Of a stretch of DNA of 64,000 nt, positions 57,645 through 64,000 are shown piece by piece. Below the pieces are notes generated by a model. It searched no databases. It was not told the DNA's origin and saw only the letters and a list, made by a program, of their open reading frames with translations. The translations under genes and the position numbers were made by a program. Within the stretch, counting starts at the first letter, position 1. Every line of letters begins with the position of its first letter. The DNA is from Psychrobacter sp. BI730. Lineage in GTDB: Bacteria; Pseudomonadota; Gammaproteobacteria; Pseudomonadales; Moraxellaceae. Location: assembly GCF_013414195.1 (NCBI RefSeq), contig NZ_JAATTV010000010.1:1-64000 (forward strand), written 5' to 3'.

Positions 57645-59489
57645 ATGGTTAATGTCTCAGAATCGAGTCCTGTCGATGATAAAAAAGCCCGTCTTAAGCA
57701 TCTGATTAAACGCCTGCCTAACTTGCCAGGGGTGTATAAGATGCTGGGCAAGAACGGCGATATATTATACGTTGGTAAAGCTAAGTCGCTAAAAAGCCGA
57801 GTAAATAGCTATTTTGCCAAGACGATTGATCATCCAAAGACGCGGGCGCTAGTGGCGCGGATTCATAATATTGAGACTATTATTACGCGTAGTGAGACCG
57901 AAGCGCTGTTGCTTGAACAGAATCTAATCAAGGAGCATCGTCCGCCCTATAACGTGCTGCTGCGTGATGATAAATCCTATCTTTATGTGTTTATCTCAGC
58001 CGATAAGCCTTATCCACGTTTGGCCTACGGTCGCGGCAAAGGCAATCATCAAAAGGGTCGATTCTTTGGCCCGTTTCCCTCTGCACATGCGGCAAAAGAA
58101 ACGTTGGTCTTGATGCAAAAGATGTTTCAAATGCGTCAATGTACTAACACCTTTTTTAAGCAGCGTCAACGTCCTTGCCTTGAGTATCAGATCAAACGTT
58201 GTCGTGCGCCTTGTGTCGGTTTGGTATCGCCAGAAGAGTACGCAGAAGATGTGAATAATACCATTCGTTTTTTAAAGGGCGACTCTAGTGATATTCATAG
58301 TACGCTGATTGAAAAAATGGAAGCGTCAGCTGAAGCATTAGATTTCGAAAAGGCGGTATTTTATCGCGATCAGCTGTCTATGTTACGTGAAGTACAAGCA
58401 AGGCAAGCGGTCTATACCGTACAAGGTGAGGCAGATGTGATTGCCATTGCCAGTCAGGCTGGCATGACTTGTGTGAACGTACTGACGGTACGTGGCGGCC
58501 GTGTATTGGGTGGAAAAAATTATTTCCCAGATGTGGATAGTAGTGAGTCGCTAGCAGACAATTTATCAGCTTTTATTACGTCATTTTATTTCCAAGTGAC
58601 CGATGATTTGCCAGCTGAAATCATATTGAGCCATCAGATACCAGATCAGGTAGCAGTGAGTGAAGCATTGGCAATGCACTTTGGCAATAAAGTAGTCATC
58701 AAGACCAATGTACGCGAGCATCGATCAGAGTGGCTAGACTTAGCAACATTAAATACCAGTAATGCATTAAAAACCAAGCTTGGCGATTATTTAGAGCTGC
58801 ACGCACGATTTGGCGCACTAAAAGACGTATTGGCGACTGTCACTGATCGGACGATTGATCGTATTGAATGTTTTGATATTTCACATACGATGGGTGAGGC
58901 GACCATTGGTAGCTGCGTGGTGTTTGACCAAGGTGGCTCGCGCCGTCGAGACTACCGTCAGTATGCTATCCATGATATCCAAGGTGGCGATGACTACGCT
59001 GCGATGAAGCAAGTGCTGACTCGACGTTATAAAAAGCAGCCATTGCCGGACTTGCTATTGGTTGATGGTGGTAAAGGTCAGCTTGGCATTGCTAAAGAAG
59101 TATTGACTGAATTGGGTATTCTTGGTGACACCTTGCTCATTAGTGTGGCAAAAGGGGAAGGGCGCAAGGCTGGGCTTGAGGTATTGCACTTTATCGATCA
59201 CGAACCGTTAGATCTACCGATGGATAGCAAAGCATTGCACTTGCTGATGCATATTCGTGATGAGGCGCATCGTTTTGCGATTACTGCTCACCGTAAAAAA
59301 CGCGATAAGCGTCGCTCGTCATCAGTGCTAGAAGTAATACCGGGACTGGGTGAGAAACGTCGTCGTGACTTGCTCAATCACTTTGGTGGTATGCAGCAGC
59401 TGCTTGGTGCTTCACAGCAGGAGTTGGCAGGCGTACAAGGTATCGGACCAGTACTCGCAAAAACGGTTTATAAAGTACTGCATGAGTAA
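57645..59489 (+). CDS. uvrC: UvrABC excinuclease subunit C
   Basis: The 614-residue protein has the N-terminal GIY-YIG nuclease ([20 protein letters not shown]), a UVR motif ([21 protein letters not shown]), the RNase-H-like nuclease domain with ECFDISH and [11 protein letters not shown], and C-terminal helix-hairpin-helix motifs. It makes both incisions in nucleotide-excision repair. Confidence 0.97.
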   Translation: MVNVSESSPVDDKKARLKHLIKRLPNLPGVYKMLGKNGDILYVGKAKSLKSRVNSYFAKTIDHPKTRALVARIHNIETIITRSETEALLLEQNLIKEHRPPYNVLLRDDKSYLYVFISADKPYPRLAYGRGKGNHQKGRFFGPFPSAHAAKETLVLMQKMFQMRQCTNTFFKQRQRPCLEYQIKRCRAPCVGLVSPEEYAEDVNNTIRFLKGDSSDIHSTLIEKMEASAEALDFEKAVFYRDQLSMLREVQARQAVYTVQGEADVIAIASQAGMTCVNVLTVRGGRVLGGKNYFPDVDSSESLADNLSAFITSFYFQVTDDLPAEIILSHQIPDQVAVSEALAMHFGNKVVIKTNVREHRSEWLDLATLNTSNALKTKLGDYLELHARFGALKDVLATVTDRTIDRIECFDISHTMGEATIGSCVVFDQGGSRRRDYRQYAIHDIQGGDDYAAMKQVLTRRYKKQPLPDLLLVDGGKGQLGIAKEVLTELGILGDTLLISVAKGEGRKAGLEVLHFIDHEPLDLPMDSKALHLLMHIRDEAHRFAITAHRKKRDKRRSSSVLEVIPGLGEKRRRDLLNHFGGMQQLLGASQQELAGVQGIGPVLAKTVYKVLHE

Positions 59490-59558
59490 AGAGTTAGATA
59501 TTATCAAGCATCAGTTTTTATCTTATTAATTGACTATAAATAAGACTGTGTGAAGATT

Positions 59559-59613
59559 AAAAAAAAGGGGCAGTCTTGGATAATTTTACTTATCCAAGAC
59601 TGCCCTTTTTTTA
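59559..59613. terminator. Very strong bidirectional terminator
   Basis: About 20-bp perfect arms (around AAAAGGGGCAGTCTTGGATA and its complement) with a short loop and T/A runs on both sides. It serves the convergent uvrC and folA genes. Confidence 0.95.
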
Positions 59614-59624
59614 ATAGGCTTTTA

Positions 59625-60197
59625 CTACTTATCAGTTTCTACTTTATAAGTGGTAAATTTAAAGCTTAAATCGCTTTTTTCATCGTGCATTTGCTCAGAT
59701 TCGTCTGCTACTTTAAAGCGTTCTGGCAACTCAGGGTAAAAGGCATCGCCGTCAGCAATGTCAGTATCTACATGAGTCAGCTCAATACGGTCCGTATACA
59801 TCAGAGCGTCACTAAATACGCGCTCGCCGCCAATCACCCAAATCGTATCGAGATGTGCGCCATGAGCAAGGCTAGCTGCTTGTGTCAGAGCATCGTCTAA
59901 GTTGTGTACCACATAAGCATTGTTGCTATCTGCGAGACCTTTTGTCTCAGCATAATCCATCTGTGTCGTGACAATGAAGCTCACACGCTTAGGTAATGGT
60001 TTACTACCCATTGACTCAAATGTCTTACGACCCATGATCACGATACCTTGAATCTTACTATCGTTTTCTTTGGTCGTCATGCTTCTGAAATGTTGCAAAT
60101 CTGCTGAGATATGCCACGGTAGCTCATTGTTTTTGCCGATACAGCGATTGCTACTAATAGCAGCGATTTGGGCAACTTCGGTATGGGCATAGCTCAT
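59625..60197 (-). CDS. folA: Dihydrofolate reductase
   Basis: The 190-residue enzyme has IAAISSNRCIGKNNELPWHI, VIMGRKTFESMG and the IWVIGGERVFSDAL motif. It reduces dihydrofolate with NADPH. It is about 20 residues longer than E. coli DHFR owing to loop insertions. AAGGAT precedes the ATG. thyA lies downstream on the minus strand (folA-thyA are in different transcripts or one, 64 bp apart). Confidence 0.95.
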   Translation of the reverse strand: MSYAHTEVAQIAAISSNRCIGKNNELPWHISADLQHFRSMTTKENDSKIQGIVIMGRKTFESMGSKPLPKRVSFIVTTQMDYAETKGLADSNNAYVVHNLDDALTQAASLAHGAHLDTIWVIGGERVFSDALMYTDRIELTHVDTDIADGDAFYPELPERFKVADESEQMHDEKSDLSFKFTTYKVETDK

Positions 60198-60261
60198 AAT
60201 ATATCCTTTTTATTGTATTCTTAAATTTTGCTCTGATTCAGTGTAGTTAACCAGACTAACT

Positions 60262-61131
60262 TTATACGGCAACTTTGGCTTTGATAGCAGGGTGCGACTC
60301 ATAGTCATTGACGCTAATGTCTTCGTACTCAAACACAAATATGTCTTTTATTTCAGGGTTCAAAGACAATGTCGGCAGTTTATATAGCGAGCGTGTTAAC
60401 TGTAGCTCGGCCTGTTCACGGTGGTTTTGGTAAATATGACAATCACCACCCGTCCAAACAAACTCTCCAACTTCTAGACCACATACCTGCGCGATCATAT
60501 GAGTCAATAGCGCATAGCTCGCAATGTTGAAAGGCACGCCTAAAAATAAGTCAGCCGAACGTTGATATAGCTGGCACGACAGCTTATTGTCTGCGACAAA
60601 GAACTGAAATAACGTATGACATGGTGGTAGGGCTACTTGCTCTGCTTCACCCGGATTCCAGCCAGAAACAATCAAACGACGGGAATTTGGATTGGTCTTT
60701 ATCTGTTCAACGACTTGTGCGATTTGATCGACGCCATCAGCGTTATAACTGGCATCTTCATTTTTGGTCGCGCCATAGTTACGCCATTGATGACCATAGA
60801 TAGGACCCAAATCGCCAGCAGGTCTGTTAAAGCGCGCGGTCTGTTCTGCTGTCGCCCACTCATTCCAGATACGAACGTTATTCTGTTGTAGATAGTCAAC
60901 ATGAGTGCTGCCACTTAAAAACCATAATAGCTCATAAGCGATAGATTTAAAGTGAACTTTTTTGGTCGTTAGCAGTGGAAAGCCTTCTGCTAAGTCAAAG
61001 CGTAGCTGTGCGCCGAAATGGCTAAGCGTACCAGTACCAGTACGATCACCTTTTTCAGTGCCATTGTCGAGAACGTGGCGTAGCAAATCTAAATAGCCTT
61101 GCTCGTTATTACTTTGGGTGCCATTGATCAT
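60262..61131 (-). CDS. thyA: Thymidylate synthase
   Basis: The 289-residue enzyme has [12 protein letters not shown], the catalytic Cys in [13 protein letters not shown], and [17 protein letters not shown]. It makes dTMP from dUMP with methylene-tetrahydrofolate, producing the dihydrofolate that FolA recycles. It is upstream of folA on the same strand. It has about 25 extra residues compared with E. coli, in the segment [16 protein letters not shown]. Confidence 0.96.
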   Translation of the reverse strand: MINGTQSNNEQGYLDLLRHVLDNGTEKGDRTGTGTLSHFGAQLRFDLAEGFPLLTTKKVHFKSIAYELLWFLSGSTHVDYLQQNNVRIWNEWATAEQTARFNRPAGDLGPIYGHQWRNYGATKNEDASYNADGVDQIAQVVEQIKTNPNSRRLIVSGWNPGEAEQVALPPCHTLFQFFVADNKLSCQLYQRSADLFLGVPFNIASYALLTHMIAQVCGLEVGEFVWTGGDCHIYQNHREQAELQLTRSLYKLPTLSLNPEIKDIFVFEYEDISVNDYESHPAIKAKVAV

Positions 61132-61279
61132 AAAATGCTCTTTAGTTACTGCTGACAGCGCATACAGGCTAGATGGGGAGTCGATATATACACTGTCATT
61201 ATTGAAAGTATTGCTAGGGTAGGTGTTTTGACAGCTTACCTTATTTTAAGTCATCAACCTTTATCACAAAAAGGTAGGC

Positions 61280-62164
61280 TTAATAAGCAGCTTGCTTACC
61301 CCAGTCGTAGATGCCACGTTTGTAAGCGTAACCGATCAAGAACAGACCGATAATTATCATTGGGGCACTTAGTATCTGACCTTTGGTCATCCAACCTAGC
61401 AAGATGAATCCTTGGTCGATGTCTGGCTGGCGGAAGAACTCAATGATGAAACGGCTAAAGCCATAACCAAGCATAAAGACACCAGTCACTGCCATCCGAG
61501 GACGGGGCTTCGATGAGTACCACCACAAGAATAGAAACAACAGCAGACCTTCTGCAAGGGCTTCATACAGTTGCGACGGGTGACGAGGCAACAGGTACTG
61601 GCCATTGACTTCAGTCATCAGGTCTTGTAGCGCAGGATTGGCTTGTAGCTGCTGCATATCAACGCTAGCGGCCTGCGGGAAGTAGGTCAACCAGTTATAG
61701 CCACCGTCAGAGACGCGGCCCCATAGTTCGGCATTGATGTAGTTACCAATACGTCCGAACAATAAACCAGTTGGTACGCAGGGAACGACAAAATCGAGCA
61801 CTTGGAAAGGTGTCTTTTTATATTTGCGAGCAAAATACAGCATACCCAACATGACACCAATCAGGCCGCCATGGAATGACATACCGCCTTCCCAGACCTT
61901 GAACAGATAGGCAGGGTTTTGGAGTAGCTCACCGAACTGATAAAACAACACATAGCCGACACGGCCACCTAATATCACACCAAGTGCGCCAAAGAACACT
62001 AGGTCTGAGACCATATCTGTCGTCCAGCCTTCACGCTTGGTACTGCGATACCACGCCAGTCCGTAGGCGGCGGCAAATGCCAACAAATACATCAGCCCAT
62101 ACCAATGGACTTCGACAGGTCCAACTGCTAATGCTACAGGATCGTACTGAGGATGAATCATCAT
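61280..62164 (-). CDS. lgt: Prolipoprotein diacylglyceryl transferase
   Basis: The 294-residue inner-membrane enzyme has about seven helices with MSFHGGLIGVMLG, GRIGNYINAELWGR and HPSQLYEALAEG, the Lgt signature blocks. It transfers diacylglycerol to the lipobox Cys. The ATG at 62161 is equally possible. It lies 148 bp upstream of thyA on the same strand. Confidence 0.96.
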   Translation of the reverse strand: MMIHPQYDPVALAVGPVEVHWYGLMYLLAFAAAYGLAWYRSTKREGWTTDMVSDLVFFGALGVILGGRVGYVLFYQFGELLQNPAYLFKVWEGGMSFHGGLIGVMLGMLYFARKYKKTPFQVLDFVVPCVPTGLLFGRIGNYINAELWGRVSDGGYNWLTYFPQAASVDMQQLQANPALQDLMTEVNGQYLLPRHPSQLYEALAEGLLLFLFLWWYSSKPRPRMAVTGVFMLGYGFSRFIIEFFRQPDIDQGFILLGWMTKGQILSAPMIIIGLFLIGYAYKRGIYDWGKQAAY

Positions 62165-62469
62165 AAAGGCATCATAATATTGATAATAAAATGCTGACTA
62201 TAATAGCAAATTTCGTTCGCTGGGCATACATAATTGCTCTAGTGCCAATCAGAGTGTATGAGTAATTTGATTCTTTGAGATGATACAGAATGTATAGGCT
62301 AAGAGTCAAAAAAGATAAGAAGTGAGGTGAAAAAAATGACTTTAATTAAGGAGTGTTTTCGTGATGATATGTAATCTTGGTAGCTATTAGCTTGAGATGA
62401 AAGTGCTATTTTTAGCATTATCTAGCGTTCACTACCAATTTGTATTATTACATCTATTATTAAAAGAGA
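62165..62469. other. Spacer between lgt and urtE
   Basis: About 300 bp, no gene or clear hairpin; the urea cluster and lgt are on the same strand. Confidence 0.4.
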
Positions 62470-63168
62470 TTAGATGGCGACCAGATCTTGTACTTTGTTT
62501 TCGACCATCGTATCGCCTGCGCCTTGTGAGACTACCTCGCCGCGTGATAGTACCGTGTAATTGTCAGCAAGCTCTTCGGCAAACTCATAGAATTGCTCAA
62601 CCAGTACAATTGCCATGTCACCTTTGTCAGCTAAGTCCCGAAGCACACGGCCGATATCTTTGATAATAGACGGCTGTATACCTTCGGTTGGCTCATCTAA
62701 AATGAGCACAGTCGGCTCAGAGGCTAGGGCACGGGCGATCGCAAGCTGCTGCTGCTGACCACCAGACAAATCACCACCGCGCCGATGTTTCATCTCATCG
62801 AGTACGGGGAAAATATCGTATAAATGCTTGGGTACATGTTTGGCTTTACTGCGTGAAAACTTTGCCATACCAATTAATATGTTCTCTTCTACGGTCAGTG
62901 TCGAAAAAATATCGCGTCCTTGTGGTACATAAGCCAGCCCAGCTCGGACACGTTGCTCGGGAGACATCTTGCTGATATCTTTATCATTGAGCAAGATCTC
63001 TCCTGATTTAATCGGCAATATCCCCATCAGGCATTTAAGTAGCGTGGTTTTGCCCACGCCGTTACGTCCAAGTACCACGCTGCATGCGCCTACAGGTGCT
63101 GTAAACGAGACATCTCGTAAAATATGACTGCCGCCGTAATATTGATTGATATCGTTCACTTGTAACAT
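62470..63168 (-). CDS. urtE: Urea ABC transporter ATPase UrtE
   Basis: The 232-residue ATPase has Walker A GRNGVGKTT (about 35-43), the signature LSGGQQQQLAIARAL, Walker B VLILDEPTEG and a switch His replaced by Gln in LVEQFYE. This Gln is typical of the LivF/UrtE branch. It powers uptake of urea (or a related amide) with UrtABCD. It is 78 bp downstream of urtD. The family is also shared with branched-chain amino-acid transporters, but the protein next to it is UrtD-like. Confidence 0.85.
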   Translation of the reverse strand: MLQVNDINQYYGGSHILRDVSFTAPVGACSVVLGRNGVGKTTLLKCLMGILPIKSGEILLNDKDISKMSPEQRVRAGLAYVPQGRDIFSTLTVEENILIGMAKFSRSKAKHVPKHLYDIFPVLDEMKHRRGGDLSGGQQQQLAIARALASEPTVLILDEPTEGIQPSIIKDIGRVLRDLADKGDMAIVLVEQFYEFAEELADNYTVLSRGEVVSQGAGDTMVENKVQDLVAI

Positions 63169-63246
63169 GGTTATCTCCTAAACTCTAAAACTTTTCTCAT
63201 ATTTTAAAGGGTATATTCGTTTGGCTCGTCTAGATGATTCGTTCGG

Positions 63247-64000
63247 CTATCGCCCTAAGTAGGACTCAATCACTGCTTCATTGGCTTGTACTTCAGCTAA
63301 CGTACCTTCGGCCAAAATCGCCCCTTGTGCCAATACCGTGACTTTTTCACTGATGGCATCGATAAAGGTCATGTCATGTTCGACCACTACTAATGTATGG
63401 TTCTTTTTAAGCCGTAGACACAGCTCGGCGGTATGTTCTGTTTCGGCATCGGTCATACCTGCTACGGGCTCATCAAGCAAAATTAGCTTGGGGCTTTGCA
63501 TCAGTAGCATGCCAATCTCTAACCACTGTTTCTGCCCATGTGAAAGCAATCCAGCGGGCTTGTTGATCTTATCGGTCAAACGAATCTGCTGTAGGGTCGC
63601 GTCGAGGGTATCGCGAGTATCGGCATTTAGTTTGTTAAATAAGCTTTTGACCACACGTTTGTCTTTTGGCGCAGCAAGTAACAGATTATCCATTACCGTA
63701 AAGTTCTCAAAAACAGTAGGTTTTTGAAACTTACGGCCGATACCCGCTTCAGCGATTTCTTCGGTAGATAAGCTGGCAAGGTTATGAGTCTGACCAAAAA
63801 ACACGCTGCCTTCCGTAGGGCGGGTTTTACCTGTAATGACATCCATCAATGTGGTTTTACCAGCGCCATTTGGGCCGATAATACAGCGTAGCTCACCTTC
63901 TTCGATATATAGCGATAAGTTATTGAGTGCGCGGAAAGAGTCGAACCAAACACTTAAATCTTCTAAATATAATGCAATACCATGGCTAAAATCGACGCCA
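63247..64000 (-). CDS. urtD: Urea ABC transporter ATPase UrtD (5' end outside window)
   Basis: The frame is open to the end of the window, so the protein is at least 251 residues and its start lies beyond 64000. Visible are Walker A GPNGAGKTT, the signature LSHGQKQWLEIGMLLM, Walker B LILLDEPVAGM and the switch His in VVEHDM. The visible N-terminal part, ALYLEDLSVWFDSFRALNN, is that of a LivG/UrtD-type ATPase. Together with urtE it is the end of a urtABCDE operon that begins outside the window. Confidence 0.88.
   Translation of the reverse strand, partial: GVDFSHGIALYLEDLSVWFDSFRALNNLSLYIEEGELRCIIGPNGAGKTTLMDVITGKTRPTEGSVFFGQTHNLASLSTEEIAEAGIGRKFQKPTVFENFTVMDNLLLAAPKDKRVVKSLFNKLNADTRDTLDATLQQIRLTDKINKPAGLLSHGQKQWLEIGMLLMQSPKLILLDEPVAGMTDAETEHTAELCLRLKKNHTLVVVEHDMTFIDAISEKVTVLAQGAILAEGTLAEVQANEAVIESYLGR

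Overview
The window looks like a chromosomal segment of a Psychrobacter species (Moraxellaceae, Gammaproteobacteria). The support is protein-level: a BfmR/BfmS-type two-component pair very close to the Acinetobacter proteins, dksA next to gluQ, murD next to ftsW, a Moraxellaceae-style atpIBEFHAGDC operon, rpsP-rimM-trmD-rplS, and AT-rich spacers around moderately GC genes. Genus assignment is inference from remembered family resemblance, not from a search.

Layout. 1-414: the 3' tail of a transposase gene and a broken copy of an AlpA-like gene. 415-3189: ppc. 3271-11103: a hydroxyacid-catabolism island made of an iron-dependent alcohol dehydrogenase, a GntP-type permease, a CoA-acylating (methyl)malonate-semialdehyde dehydrogenase, a 3-hydroxyisobutyrate dehydrogenase-like enzyme and an IclR regulator, with long AT-rich spacers that hold perfect dyads. 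11291-12198: an IS630-family element. About 12425-20530: a small integrated element next to tRNA-Ser(GGA), carrying alpA, a Cys-cluster protein, a YqaJ exonuclease, a DUF932 protein, a small zinc-ribbon protein, an HUH-type Gp2/YfjJ replication-like protein, an unrecognised 336-residue protein and a tyrosine integrase broken by one in-frame stop codon. 20750-64000: mostly core genome. It holds a secreted nuclease, glnK-amtB, a SulP transporter with a UspA protein, murD-ftsW, dksA-gluQ, cpdA, a divergent zinc-uptake locus (zur-znuC-znuB / znuA), ATP synthase, bfmR/bfmS, an envZ-like kinase without a neighbouring ompR, the rpsP operon, a DUF3360 transporter, uvrC, folA-thyA, lgt and the end of a urea ABC transporter (urtE and partial urtD).

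How the genes may work together. The island could import and oxidise 3-hydroxypropionate or 3-hydroxyisobutyrate to the semialdehyde (Fe-ADH and/or the HIBADH-like enzyme), then to acetyl-CoA or propionyl-CoA (MmsA); ppc beside it is anaplerotic. The integrated element has the parts of a self-replicating, recombining accessory element (HUH initiator, exonuclease, AlpA-type regulator, integrase arm sites) but its integrase is disrupted, so it is probably stranded. The most unusual items are this element, its unrecognised protein with an internal repeat, the 12-kb direct repeat of alpA ends, the dyads in the hydroxyacid island, and a roughly 30-residue insertion inside the DNA-binding domain of Zur.
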